Positions 43,912 to 52,901 of a stretch of 64,000 nt of DNA are shown piece by piece (position 1 is the first letter of the stretch; every line of letters starts with the position of its first letter). The notes beneath the pieces are model-generated. The model saw nothing but the letters and a program-made list of their open reading frames with translations. It made no database searches and was not told the DNA's origin. The DNA is from Algoriphagus lacus (lineage in GTDB: Bacteria > Bacteroidota > Bacteroidia > Cytophagales > Cyclobacteriaceae), in NCBI RefSeq assembly GCF_003583985.1, contig NZ_QXML01000007.1, positions 183,698 through 247,697 on the forward strand, read 5' to 3'. The translations under genes and the position numbers were made by a program.

Positions 43912-46029
43912 TCAATGCGACCCATTGGAATTAGATTTAGGAATGCCAGCCCTTGCCTGTTGCCGGATATAGTGCATAAGAGCGGTAAGTTGTTCATCGG
44001 TCATTTCCGGAAAAGCAGGCATGCCCATACTGACTTTAGCACCATCGCGTACTACCGCGTTAAAGCTTGCCTTTTCTAGGGGAATAGGCGATGCCCGTAA
44101 ATCAGGGGCCATGCCATTCGCTATACCCCCTTTACCGTGACATCCCGCACAAGCGCTGTATTCGTTTACACCCTTCTGGGCTAAATTATTATCCAGAATA
44201 AAATTGGAACCCTCGATAAGAGTTGGTGAATGTCGCGGCGGTAGCTTGGGCATGTCTGCAACCCCCTCAAGGGAAAATACAACTAGTCGTCTTGTATGCA
44301 CACCGTATCCCCAACCCATATTCATACCTCCCGTTCCAGCTAAAGCACCTCCCCAACCCACCAACAGTGCTATATACTGGCGGCCGTTAACCGAATAGGT
44401 TATGGGCGGCGCCGATATGCCTAGGCCTGTGTCAAAAGACCAAAGCTCGTCACCTGTATTGGCATCAAAAGCTAAGAATTTGCCATCGGCCCTTCCCTGG
44501 AAAACCAAATTGCCTGCGGTTGTCAAGGTACCGGCATTCCATAAATCATTTTGAGGAACGGACCAAACCGGTTTCTTTTTTATAGGATCCCAGGCCAACA
44601 ATGAACTTAGGTATTCCCGGGGTTGTTTTTTCGAAACAGATGTGTTGACTCCTGTCCCTCGTTGGAATGCTTTGTTTTGCCAATTAGCTACATCAATACC
44701 ATCATCTGAATAGGTCATTGAAAAATGCATAACAGGAAAATATACTAAGCCTGTATTTGGATTAAACGACATGGATTGCCAACTATGTCCACCCAAGGGT
44801 GATGGCGTTATTTCCGCCTGGCCATTTTCATAACGTGCCCCGGGTACTTCAACTGGTCGCCCGGTAGCAAGATCAACATGCGAAGCCCAAGACGTTTCAA
44901 CAAAGGGATCGGCAGAAATCAGTTTTCCTGTTTCACGGTTGATGACATAAAAGAAACCGTTCTTCGGTGCGTGAAGGATTGTCTTCACCATTTTGCCATC
45001 AATTTTCAGATCGGCCAGCACAATGTCCATGTTGGAATTGTAATCCCAGCTTTCTCCAGGTGTGGTTTGGTAATGCCATAAATATTTTCCGTCATCCGGA
45101 TCAAGTGCCACAATCGAACTGAGAAAAAGATTATCGCCCCCACCGGGGCTTCTTATCTTTCTATTCCAGGGAGAGCCATTTCCTGTGCCGATGTAGAGCA
45201 CATCCAAATCGGCATCATAGGTGAACCCATGCCAGGCGTTGCCGCCACCTCCATGCTTCCACCATTCCCCCGTCCAGGTTTTGGCGGCCATCTCCATCGC
45301 TTCATTCTCAAAACCATCGGCCGGGTTTCCGGGCACGATATAAAAGCGCCAGGCCTGTTTACCGGTCTCGGCATCGTAAGCGGTAACATATCCACGTGAT
45401 GGGCCATATTCGGTTCCTCCATTGCCAATCAAGATTTTGTCTTTAAAAGCTTTGGGAGCGCCTGTGATATACAATGACTCAGTTGGGGCAAATGTTTGGG
45501 CACTCCAGATTTCCTTTCCAGTCTTTGCATCTAAGGCAATCAGCCTTCCATCCCAGGTGGCCGCATAAATTTTCCCTTTGTAAAAACTGATGCCCCGGTT
45601 ATGTACCCATCCTATTTGACGCTTGCCGGCAACGTGTTTGGCTACTTCTGGGTCATATTCCCAAATCAATTTACCGGAAGTGGCATCCACGGCTTTTACT
45701 ATGTTCATTGTGCCACAGAAATAAAGCACACCATCAATTACCAACGGAGTGGAAACCAGGCCGCGATCGTTGGGCAAGTCAATGTACCAATCCACTTTAA
45801 GGTTAGCCACGTTGTTTTCGTTGATGTCTTTCATTGGGCTAAACCGTCTTTCATTATGTGTTCGTCCGTAGGCCAGCCAGTTTTCTGTTTGTGATTCATC
45901 TGCTATGGCTGCATCATCAGCCTGCAGGGCGTCTTTTGGTTGCTGACACGAAGCAATAAGCATAACATACAGAATCCAGGAAAATATCTTCCAGGTATGT
46001 GAGGTGGTTGATAGGGTCGTTTCTTTCAT
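43912..46029 (-). CDS. PQQ-dependent quinohaemoprotein alcohol dehydrogenase (lipoprotein)
   Basis: ATG 46029 begins a 705-aa product with a lipobox (VMLIASC), so the upstream in-frame extension is rejected. The eight-bladed PQQ propeller shows QIGWVHNRG, GNGGTEYGPSRGYVTAYD, GTGNGSPWN and TTPGESWDYNSN. The catalytic Asp is in the WDY motif. Two residues later is Asn, not the Asp that marks lanthanide enzymes, so calcium use is predicted. A C-terminal cytochrome c domain carries CAGCHGKGG. It would oxidise an alcohol in the periplasm and reduce its own haem. No PQQ synthesis genes are in the window, so PQQ must come from elsewhere. Confidence 0.93.
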   Translation of the reverse strand: MKETTLSTTSHTWKIFSWILYVMLIASCQQPKDALQADDAAIADESQTENWLAYGRTHNERRFSPMKDINENNVANLKVDWYIDLPNDRGLVSTPLVIDGVLYFCGTMNIVKAVDATSGKLIWEYDPEVAKHVAGKRQIGWVHNRGISFYKGKIYAATWDGRLIALDAKTGKEIWSAQTFAPTESLYITGAPKAFKDKILIGNGGTEYGPSRGYVTAYDAETGKQAWRFYIVPGNPADGFENEAMEMAAKTWTGEWWKHGGGGNAWHGFTYDADLDVLYIGTGNGSPWNRKIRSPGGGDNLFLSSIVALDPDDGKYLWHYQTTPGESWDYNSNMDIVLADLKIDGKMVKTILHAPKNGFFYVINRETGKLISADPFVETSWASHVDLATGRPVEVPGARYENGQAEITPSPLGGHSWQSMSFNPNTGLVYFPVMHFSMTYSDDGIDVANWQNKAFQRGTGVNTSVSKKQPREYLSSLLAWDPIKKKPVWSVPQNDLWNAGTLTTAGNLVFQGRADGKFLAFDANTGDELWSFDTGLGISAPPITYSVNGRQYIALLVGWGGALAGTGGMNMGWGYGVHTRRLVVFSLEGVADMPKLPPRHSPTLIEGSNFILDNNLAQKGVNEYSACAGCHGKGGIANGMAPDLRASPIPLEKASFNAVVRDGAKVSMGMPAFPEMTDEQLTALMHYIRQQARAGIPKSNSNGSH

Positions 46030-46133
46030 AATATTGCTTCGTTTAATACTTTGGAATGGCCAGAATGTCGCTATCAAGCCCAATCACTGTCAACGACCTG
46101 TGTATGCAACTTATCGGGTGTTAGGAGAGCTTG

Positions 46134-46505
46134 CTAAAGCCGCCGGGACAATTCCGACAGCTCTGCGCTATCTCCCTTGTTGGTGTTTAAATCCAAGTTA
46201 TAAATATATTTCAAGAGTGAGTGCCCGGCATCTTGCATATACCGTATTGTGCGAAGCGCCGATCTATCAGCATTCCTTAAAGTCATTCCATGATTTATAG
46301 AGAGTCTTGAAGCTGTTCGTGTTTTGTATTCAGGTTTGACCAGCTCCTTCAGCTGATGATCAAAGGGAAATTCCAACAGGACCAAAGGCTTGTTACGGAA
46401 TTCTCCGTTTTTGACAAAAATGGTTTTCATGCTACCCGAAAAATCAAATTGAAAAATGGGAAATAACCCTAGCGCTTGGATTTTGTAAGGAGTTCTGCCT
46501 GCCAA
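46134..46505 (-). pseudogene. Probable remnant of a tyrosine recombinase (integrase)
   Basis: The reading frame encodes KTIFVKNGEFRNKPLVLLEF and PFDHQLKELVKPEYKTRT, which resemble the N-terminal arm of Bacteroidota tyrosine recombinases. They are followed closely by RYMQDAGHSLLKYIYNLD, which resembles their C-terminal end (usually R-Y-I-Q-x-x-L-G-H-S, then a Y-x-H tail). The roughly 200-residue catalytic core expected between them is missing. I read this as an internally deleted, inactive integrase. It sits between the PQQ dehydrogenase gene and a DHFR-like gene, at the edge of the accessory block. Alternative: a spurious ORF. Confidence 0.42.
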
Positions 46506-46525
46506 AAAAGCTTAAAACCCGTCAA

Positions 46526-47074
46526 TTAGCTCCCGGCTCGTTGCCTTACAAAATGATTTTGGACGACTTTATCGAAGAAGAGGGTGGTCCTTTTGCATTC
46601 AAAAACAAGGGGATTGGTCAAGGGACCAAACAAAGGAATACCAGATCCCAAGAGTACAGGAATCACCGTCACGGTGAGTTCATCGATCAAATCTGCCTGC
46701 AGAAAACTCTGAATGGTTTTGCCTCCGTCGATGTACAGCTTATAGTATCCTTTTCCGTTGATAGTTTCCAGGATTTCTGACAGTTCCCCACGAACCAATT
46801 CGGCTTTTCCGAGGGCCTTTTCCGGAAGCTCGGTTAGGGAATTACTCAGGACAAACACCGGCTTTTGGTAAGGCCAGTCCATGTCAAATCCACAGACTGT
46901 CTCAAGGGTATTTCTTCCCATGACTAGTGCATCGATGTCTTCGGTAAAGGCTGCATAGCCCGTATCAACCTGATTGATCTCAGGAAAGGTGTCCAGCCAG
47001 CCTATGCCTCCCTGGGCATCTGCAATAAATCCATCCAGACTGGTGGCGATGAATACGCGGTTGCTGTTTTGCAT
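46526..47074 (-). CDS. Dihydrofolate reductase-like (RibD C-terminal) protein
   Basis: Starting at ATG 47074, the 182-aa product has the RibD/DHFR-like fold: RVFIATSLDGFIADAQGGIGWL, DALVMGRNTLETVCGF, PVFVLSNSL, YKLYIDGGKTIQSFLQADLI and LTVTVIPVLLGSGIPLFG. These are the NADPH-binding and substrate regions of the YwjB/YyaP type. Its substrate is unknown; it is not a canonical FolA. Upstream are word-like repeats and then purN on the same strand. Confidence 0.88.
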   Translation of the reverse strand: MQNSNRVFIATSLDGFIADAQGGIGWLDTFPEINQVDTGYAAFTEDIDALVMGRNTLETVCGFDMDWPYQKPVFVLSNSLTELPEKALGKAELVRGELSEILETINGKGYYKLYIDGGKTIQSFLQADLIDELTVTVIPVLLGSGIPLFGPLTNPLVFECKRTTLFFDKVVQNHFVRQRAGS

Positions 47075-47202
47075 CTTGCTTCGGATTGATTTTTTCTCCT
47101 TTTCAAACTTCCGTCTACAATATTTACGATTTACGATTTTAGATTTACGAGGCTCCGACCTCCTTCTCGTCACTTTCGTCTTCCGTCAAACTAAATCTGA
47201 CA

Positions 47203-47247
47203 TCCGACATCCGACATCTGACATCTGATATCCGACATCCGACATCC
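47203..47247. repeat. Short tandem repeat of GACATCC/GACATCT
   Basis: About six imperfect copies of a 7-bp unit (CCGACAT, TCTGACAT, CTGATAT) lie directly 3' of purN. They resemble other word-like intergenic repeats in the window. Confidence 0.75.
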
Positions 47248-47255
47248 CAAATCCC

Positions 47256-47816
47256 TCATCCCAGCAAACTCTCAATCACTTCCGGAAAATACCGATGCTC
47301 GAGCGCATGCACTTTTTGGGCGATGGTGTCCGGGGTGTCTTCCGGGGTTACGGGAGTAGCTGCCTGGAAGATGATTTTTCCCTCATCGTAGTGTTCATTG
47401 ACCAAGTGGATGGTGATACCGGTTTCGGTGTCGCCGGATGCTTTCACGGCTTCATGGACATGGACACCGTACATTCCTTTTCCTCCATACTTGGGCAAAA
47501 GGGCGGGATGGATATTGACCATATGATCCGAAAAAGCACGGATCAATTCGTCAGGAATCTTTAGTAAAAAACCAGCCAAAATCACCCAATCGATCTTTTC
47601 TTCCTGAAGTTTAGCCAACAGTACGCCTGCATCCATTTCTTTGCGGGAAAAGGTGAAAGTCGGTACACCAAATTTCTTCGCACGCTCGAGGACAAATGCA
47701 TCGGCTTTATTGGACCCCACGAGCCCCACTTGGGCTTTTGAAGAGCCTTGAAAGTGCTCCATGATTTTTTCGGCATTGCTGCCGCTGCCGGAGGCGAGTA
47801 TGGCTAATCTGATCAT
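47256..47816 (-). CDS. purN: Phosphoribosylglycinamide formyltransferase
   Basis: A 186-aa protein with the GART fold: LAILASGSGSNAEKIMEHFQ (phosphate-binding loop), LVGSNKADAFVLERA, DWVILAGFLLKIPDELI, and the signature MVNIHPALLPKYGGKGMYG with its catalytic His. It transfers a formyl group from 10-formyl-THF to GAR in purine synthesis. It is on the same strand as purH, 10 kb away, with the accessory block between them. Confidence 0.96.
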   Translation of the reverse strand: MIRLAILASGSGSNAEKIMEHFQGSSKAQVGLVGSNKADAFVLERAKKFGVPTFTFSRKEMDAGVLLAKLQEEKIDWVILAGFLLKIPDELIRAFSDHMVNIHPALLPKYGGKGMYGVHVHEAVKASGDTETGITIHLVNEHYDEGKIIFQAATPVTPEDTPDTIAQKVHALEHRYFPEVIESLLG

Positions 47817-47896
47817 CAGGCGTGAGTTGTTTGAGAGTGCAAATTAGAGGATGGGAATACTCCAATCAAAACAGGACTTGTAATTTCGGATTTCAA

Positions 47897-47952
47897 ATTT
47901 CGGATCTCGGATTGGAGTTTGGGTCCCAAATCCGAAATCCGAGATCCGAAAT
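47897..47952. terminator. Long perfect hairpin 3' of the PhnB-like gene
   Basis: ATTTCGGATCTCGGATT and AATCCGAGATCCGAAAT form a 17-bp perfect stem with a 22-nt loop. It starts 4 bp after the PhnB-like gene ends, so it probably terminates that transcript. The tail is T-rich but interrupted. Confidence 0.7.
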
Positions 47953-47955
47953 CGC

Positions 47956-48387
47956 TTATTCTTCTCCCGGTTTCAGATCGTAATTGACCATCCAGCCGAT
48001 CCCGAATTTGTCCTCAAAACTTCCGAAATACGCCCCCCAGAAGGTTTTTTGGTAGTCCATCTCGATTTTTCCACCGGCAGACAGGCCCTTAAAAATGCGG
48101 TCTCCATCTTCTTTGCTGTCAGCATTGATGGAGATGTAATTGTGGTTGCCTTTGATCCAGACATGGCCCATGCTGGGGCTGGTGTCACTGGCCATGATTT
48201 TTACCGAGTCACTTATTTTTAAAGAGATGTGCATGACCCGGGATTTTTCTTCTTCGGGAAGTTCCATGCCTGGGATTTCTCCGAAAAAGCTGATGCCTCC
48301 CTCGAATTCACCGCCGAGAATGGACTTGTAAAACAGCATAGCTTCTTCAGCGGTGCCGTCAAAGTTGAGATAAGGATAGATGTTCAT
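47956..48387 (-). CDS. PhnB-like VOC-superfamily protein
   Basis: A 143-aa protein of the PhnB/YycE type: MNIYPYLNFDGTAEEAMLFY, KSILGGEFEGGISFFGEIPG, VMHISLKISDSVKIMASD, and the end TFWGAYFGSFEDKFGIGWM. The family is a VOC-fold lineage often called 3-demethylubiquinone methyltransferase-like, with no proven activity. It is the most downstream gene of a minus-strand run starting with the DoxX-like gene at 49661, 21 bp from its upstream neighbour. Confidence 0.92.
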   Translation of the reverse strand: MNIYPYLNFDGTAEEAMLFYKSILGGEFEGGISFFGEIPGMELPEEEKSRVMHISLKISDSVKIMASDTSPSMGHVWIKGNHNYISINADSKEDGDRIFKGLSAGGKIEMDYQKTFWGAYFGSFEDKFGIGWMVNYDLKPGEE

Positions 48388-48408
48388 AGCGCTTGGGGTT
48401 TTGGGTTA

Positions 48409-49062
48409 CTATAAGGAAGCCGCTTTGTATTTCTTGGAATAAAATGAAATCAGCGGTGAGATCAACAGCGTAGGTATAAGCCAAAGAACCCAAACCGGCA
48501 ACCAATCGGGAAGTTCTCTCAAATTGACTACCAAAAAGGCTGTAGCAGAAGCTATAAAACCACCACCTAATCGCTGTAAATGCTTTCGGACATAGGCTTT
48601 TTTATCATGGCTGTGTTTGGAAGCACTGCGAATATCCTGTACAGCCATCAACAAACCGATCGAAGCAAAAACGATGTAAACGATCCCGAAATTATTTCCT
48701 CCCATCACTCCGGCAATTCCCAGATAGATCAAGGCCAGTCCGGCGAGTACCATTCCAAACTGTAGGAATCGGTCTATGGAATGAATGGATCTGGAGCTTT
48801 TGGTGAAAATCGCTCGGGCACCCGTTCCCACGAGGTAAATCGTAAATACCCCAACCATGAACAAAAAGGTGTTCGGGTGAAGAATTGCCATGACCTGAGC
48901 TGTCACGCCAGAGAGCAGCATTCCAAAAATGAACAGCTTGCCCAGGTTCGCATGGGTTTTGGTTCCCTTTTTCAGGATGAAAACCAAAATTCCACACAAT
49001 AATCCAATGGAACCTCCTACAATGTGGAGCAGGAGTAAGAGGTTGAAAAATTTTTCACTCAT
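48409..49062 (-). CDS. Polytopic membrane protein, DUF2306-like
   Basis: A 217-aa protein with about six transmembrane helices. Conserved His residues sit in LLHIVGGSIGLLCGI and TKTHANLGKLFIFGM, and later KHLQRLGGGFIASATAF; similar paired histidines occur in DUF2306 proteins, which may bind haem. No biochemical role is established. Its ATG overlaps the stop of the upstream DoxX-like gene (ATGA at 49059-49062), so the two are translationally coupled. Confidence 0.72.
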   Translation of the reverse strand: MSEKFFNLLLLLHIVGGSIGLLCGILVFILKKGTKTHANLGKLFIFGMLLSGVTAQVMAILHPNTFLFMVGVFTIYLVGTGARAIFTKSSRSIHSIDRFLQFGMVLAGLALIYLGIAGVMGGNNFGIVYIVFASIGLLMAVQDIRSASKHSHDKKAYVRKHLQRLGGGFIASATAFLVVNLRELPDWLPVWVLWLIPTLLISPLISFYSKKYKAASL

Positions 49063-49661
49063 AGTTGGTTGGAAAAGGTGGCTTGGCTAAGGTAATATCG
49101 ATCCACCCGAAATGACAAAATTCCGAGCACGACCCCTATCCCGGCTAAAACAAAAGCAAGGGTCAGCTGCTCATAGGAAACTGAAATGGATAGCAGGTTC
49201 AGGCTCAATCCCACCAACCAAACTCCATGACCTGTCCATGTCCGCTTGACTTTGGTGCGATTGGAGGTCTTTGGGAATGACTCATTTACCAAGGGGCTGA
49301 AATAGTCCCGAAACTGCCACAACAGAAAGCCATTCATCGCTAGTAAAACAGCCAGGACATAGGGAGTTCCCTGCCAGTTTTGGGAAATGGTGACCATCAG
49401 GATATTCAGAATCATGGGTACAAGCATAATGCCACCAAGGAGTTTGAACCGCGAAGTCATCAGCATAAATCCGATGGTAATCTGAGCGATGGCGATGAAT
49501 TCGGCATAGAGGCCGAGGTCGTATTCTGCAAGTTTTTCGACCAGCCATTGAGGTCCAATCCAACCGATAAAGTGATGACCTTCATAGAGCTTGACCATCC
49601 CTGCACCCCAAAAGGTAAAGCCAAGGAATGCGGAGATGGATTGAATGAAAAAGTTTTTCAT
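49059..49661 (-). CDS. DoxX-like membrane protein
   Basis: I use ATG 49661 rather than a TTG at 49667, giving 200 residues. Hydrophobic segments include the N-terminal SISAFLGFTFWGAGMVKLYE, IGFMLMTSRFKLLGGIMLVP and TPYVLAVLLAMNGFLLW, followed by two more helices. The first half resembles DoxX-type proteins. It is coupled to the following DUF2306-like gene, suggesting that the two membrane proteins function together. Function unknown. Confidence 0.68.
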   Translation of the reverse strand: MKNFFIQSISAFLGFTFWGAGMVKLYEGHHFIGWIGPQWLVEKLAEYDLGLYAEFIAIAQITIGFMLMTSRFKLLGGIMLVPMILNILMVTISQNWQGTPYVLAVLLAMNGFLLWQFRDYFSPLVNESFPKTSNRTKVKRTWTGHGVWLVGLSLNLLSISVSYEQLTLAFVLAGIGVVLGILSFRVDRYYLSQATFSNQL

Positions 49662-49815
49662 GGGCAAGAGTTGGTTTTTATTTTCTGTTGGAAAAGGTAG
49701 AATTCCAGTTAATTATAAAAAATTATTTCTGTCTAATTCCTTTAAATCTTCCGGGAGATGAAGGATTGCGCACTTTCTTTTAATTTCCGGTTTCCAACTC
49801 AATCTGTTACAAACC

Positions 49816-50355
49816 ATGTCAGCAAGTGAACTAGGCGTAGGCAGCCGCATTGGCCATCCCAAATTTGGCTCAGGAGTCATCGTGGCGGTGGATGCCACGT
49901 ATTACAAAATTTATTTTTCCGCCTCGGAGGAAGTCAAAACTCTGGCAAGAGATTACGAGGGATATACAGTGGAGGAAGCCAAGGTGCCGGACTTTCCGAT
50001 GCTGACCATGAAGGATGTGGAGCGGGCGATCCGCGAGGCCTTGATGGCTACCTCGGAGCGGGCGCCGCTGATTCCCTTGGGTGGTAAGTGGATGGGAGGG
50101 ACGTTGGTCATTGAGCCTTCAGACCGCAGCCTTCAGACTAAGGAAATTCCGATTGAGACCTTTTTTCACAAAATCGTGATGGTTCGCGAAAAGCTTCGGG
50201 TACTCGAACAAAACATCAACAACCATCCCAAACTGGATGACGAGGATAGGGTCAACCTTCAGCAATACATCACCCGCTGCTATGGTTCTCTGACAACTTT
50301 CAACGTGCTCTTTGCCTACAAGGAGGATCAGTTTAAGGGAAGTGGGAAGGATTGA
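49816..50355 (+). CDS. Conserved Bacteroidota hypothetical protein with N-terminal SH3/Tudor-like strand region
   Basis: A 179-aa cytoplasmic protein. The first 40 residues (GVGSRIGHPKFGSGVIVAVD, then YYKIYF) resemble the small beta-barrel (Tudor/UvrD C-terminal-like) found at the ends of helicases and transcription factors. The rest is mainly alpha-helical, with a basic/acidic C-terminal helix region (IVMVREKLRVLEQNINNHPK). It appears monocistronic. I do not know a function; a nucleic-acid or protein interaction role is only a guess. Confidence 0.8.
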   Translation: MSASELGVGSRIGHPKFGSGVIVAVDATYYKIYFSASEEVKTLARDYEGYTVEEAKVPDFPMLTMKDVERAIREALMATSERAPLIPLGGKWMGGTLVIEPSDRSLQTKEIPIETFFHKIVMVREKLRVLEQNINNHPKLDDEDRVNLQQYITRCYGSLTTFNVLFAYKEDQFKGSGKD

Positions 50356-50427
50356 GTTTATCTCAAGAATTCAGACCGATGATTGGTTTTTGAGGTGTGC
50401 TCGCGCTGGGATTTTTCAAGGAAAAGT

Positions 50428-51525
50428 CTAGAACCAAACCGTAAAGTTGGTGGTCAACATGCTGCTGTTGCTGACGCTTTGGCCATTTCGGAGATAGACT
50501 TCCTGGTCTGAGAAAAACACCCTTCCTTCAGTTCGAAACATGAAATTTTCCGCGATGCGATAGTTGATCCCCAGGGAACTGCCGTAAGAACTGAAACCAA
50601 CTACTGAAGTGATCGGGACGATCTGAACACTGCGATCGTCTTCGAAATACTCGATTCGGGACACCAGTGATAACTTTTTCGTCAGACTGTATTGGGCAAT
50701 CAGATTGGCGTTCCACCACGTGGCATTTCCGGAAGATTGCTCCTGACTGCCGATATAGAAGGAACCGGTCATTGCCCAGCGGTCTTTGCTGTAGATAAAA
50801 AAGGCATCTGTAAAATACCTCCATCCTACAAATCCGGGCTCCGACGCACTACTTTCCTTCCCGGAGTAGGTATTCCAGTTGATCAGCCAATAGTTATTGG
50901 GACGAAATTCGACTTGGGTGGCAATTGCCTTGTTGGAGTTTTGGTCTTTGATCTGTTGCCAGCCGTTGAGGAGATACAGATAAAGATTTAGCTTTGGCGA
51001 AGCCGGCAAGGTGACTTTTGCACCTGCGAGGTAATAGGGGACATATTCGGGGGCAAAAGACCTCGTGTAGGCTAAATGGTCTTTGGAGATTGCGCTTTCG
51101 TTGGTAAACGGGGAGCCGAAAACACCGAAATCCAGCCAGATATTCTTTTTTGAAAAGACCTTAATTCCTGCACTTGCTTCGACGATGTTTTTCAAAGTGC
51201 CTTCTTCGGAGGCGTAGTTTTGGTTCATATAGGTACCAAAGCCCGGAACAAACCTAGCACGAAGTCTGGAGGAGTTGTATTTGATATCCAGGTAGGCCAG
51301 GTTGATATTTACTTCGTTGTGCCGGTGCATTGATACAAAATAAGGCCTGTTTCCATCCGCCGGCCGATTGAAGTCGTAAGAGAAATAGGTGTCGATGTAG
51401 CCTCCAATGCTGACTTTTCCTTGGTAATTCAAGGCGGTGGAGTCCATCACGGCCGTGTTAATGATCTGGCAATTGGCCGACAAGATTACCGTAAGGAAGA
51501 GTGCTGCGAGTAAAAATGGCTTCAT
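50428..51525 (-). CDS. Outer-membrane porin (BBP2/OmpL-like beta-barrel)
   Basis: A 365-aa protein with a signal peptide (FLLAALFLTVILSANCQ). It then alternates amphipathic strands: SIGGYIDTYFSYDFNRPADG, NINLAYLDIKYNSSRLRARF, GFVGWRYFTDAFFIYSKDRW. It ends in FTVWF, the terminal aromatic expected of an outer-membrane barrel. This matches the beta-barrel porin-2 family of Bacteroidota. It probably allows diffusion of a solute across the outer membrane; specificity is unknown. The upstream M20 hydrolase gene is on the same strand, about 80 bp away. Confidence 0.9.
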   Translation of the reverse strand: MKPFLLAALFLTVILSANCQIINTAVMDSTALNYQGKVSIGGYIDTYFSYDFNRPADGNRPYFVSMHRHNEVNINLAYLDIKYNSSRLRARFVPGFGTYMNQNYASEEGTLKNIVEASAGIKVFSKKNIWLDFGVFGSPFTNESAISKDHLAYTRSFAPEYVPYYLAGAKVTLPASPKLNLYLYLLNGWQQIKDQNSNKAIATQVEFRPNNYWLINWNTYSGKESSASEPGFVGWRYFTDAFFIYSKDRWAMTGSFYIGSQEQSSGNATWWNANLIAQYSLTKKLSLVSRIEYFEDDRSVQIVPITSVVGFSSYGSSLGINYRIAENFMFRTEGRVFFSDQEVYLRNGQSVSNSSMLTTNFTVWF

Positions 51526-51608
51526 GGTATCACACTTGAAATAGGCCTATTGACGGTTGGGAACAGTTCTTTCCGATTCCATTTCTCCAAAATAACACTT
51601 GAATTGAT

Positions 51609-52901
51609 TTATTGGCTTATTCCAGCCTCTGCCACCAACGTTAGGAAAGCCAGTTTGATGGCGTCGGTTCCCTGGTCATCAATCCACCATTCGTCGAGGG
51701 CATGGGAGTTGTCACTTTTCCCACCCCAACCCAAAGTCACCGCAGGAATTCCTTTGGAAATTGGCCAGTTCGCATTTCCGGACATGATAAAAAGGCTAGG
51801 GGTGATGCCAAAGGACTGGATTGCAGCCATTGACCGCTGAACCAAGGAAGATTCTTCTGGAGTAATACCGGAAGGTCTGAATCCGATTTGATCCACCTGC
51901 ATGGACAGGGCAGGGCTGGTCTTTCGGTTGTTGTTGTATTCAGTCAGGCCTTTTTGCAGGGAAGCCTTGAAAATCGAATCCATGGTAGTCAGGCTTTCAT
52001 CGTCCTCCGAACGCATATCCACTTCCATCCAAGATTCGAAGGGAATGGAATTAACGGAAGTGCCTCCTCCGATTTTTCCGACATTGAAACTGGTTTTTGT
52101 TTTGGCGACTGCAGAAAACTGAGCAGCAGCATCGGAGAAATAATTGATCATTTTGCCGAGGGCATGGTGGGGATTAACCAAGCCAAAATCCCCCCAGGAA
52201 TGTCCACCAGGTCCTGAAACGGTCACTTTGTAGCGGATAGAGCCGGTTCCCTGATTGGAAATTCCGCCCACTCCATCGGAGTCGATGGAAATCCAGGAAT
52301 CGATTTTGATCGCACTTTTATCAAACAGGTACTTCACTCCGCGCAAGTCTCCATTCCCTTCCTCGCCTACCGTGGCGACAAAAAGGACATCATCTTTTGT
52401 TTGAATTTGGGCTTTTTCCATAGCTCTCAGTACAGTCAGCACAACCATCAGTCCACGGGTGTTGTCGCCGATGCCTGGGGCGAAAAGGGTATCGCCTTTT
52501 TGTTTGACCCTGACATCTGTGCCCTCAGGAAATACTGTATCCAAGTGACCGTCAATGGCTACAATTCGGCCTCCCACTGTTCCTTTTCGGAGAGCAAGGA
52601 CATTCCCGATGCTGTCCATCCAGACTTTGACCCCACCGGCTTCTTCCAGCATTTGCTTATACTTCAGGCCTCTTGTTCCTTCCATAAATGGAGGTGCCGG
52701 GATTTCCGTAAGCTGGATTAATTCCTCGGTCGTCTGGGGATTCAACCGGTCGATCTCTGCAAAAGCAGCTTTGACCGCATTGTTTTTGGCGATGGCAGCG
52801 ACTTCAGTCAGGTACTTTTCTTGAGCTCCTGGCTTTTTTGCCTGGGCAAACACAGAAATGCTGAGGGTAAGAAAGGATGCCGTAAACAGGAAGTATTTCA
52901 T
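51609..52901 (-). CDS. Secreted M20-family metallohydrolase
   Basis: A 430-aa protein with a signal peptide (FLFTASFLTLSISVFAQ). The M20 zinc-ligand motifs are present: AIDGHLDTVFPEGTDV, GIGDNTRGLMV, TVGEEGNGDLRGV and, near the C-terminus, SHALDEWWID. A dimerisation domain with SGPGGHSWGDFG lies between. The family includes dipeptidases, carboxypeptidases and amidohydrolases. This is an exported form, so a periplasmic peptidase is most likely. It precedes the porin gene on the same strand. Confidence 0.92.
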   Translation of the reverse strand: MKYFLFTASFLTLSISVFAQAKKPGAQEKYLTEVAAIAKNNAVKAAFAEIDRLNPQTTEELIQLTEIPAPPFMEGTRGLKYKQMLEEAGGVKVWMDSIGNVLALRKGTVGGRIVAIDGHLDTVFPEGTDVRVKQKGDTLFAPGIGDNTRGLMVVLTVLRAMEKAQIQTKDDVLFVATVGEEGNGDLRGVKYLFDKSAIKIDSWISIDSDGVGGISNQGTGSIRYKVTVSGPGGHSWGDFGLVNPHHALGKMINYFSDAAAQFSAVAKTKTSFNVGKIGGGTSVNSIPFESWMEVDMRSEDDESLTTMDSIFKASLQKGLTEYNNNRKTSPALSMQVDQIGFRPSGITPEESSLVQRSMAAIQSFGITPSLFIMSGNANWPISKGIPAVTLGWGGKSDNSHALDEWWIDDQGTDAIKLAFLTLVAEAGISQ

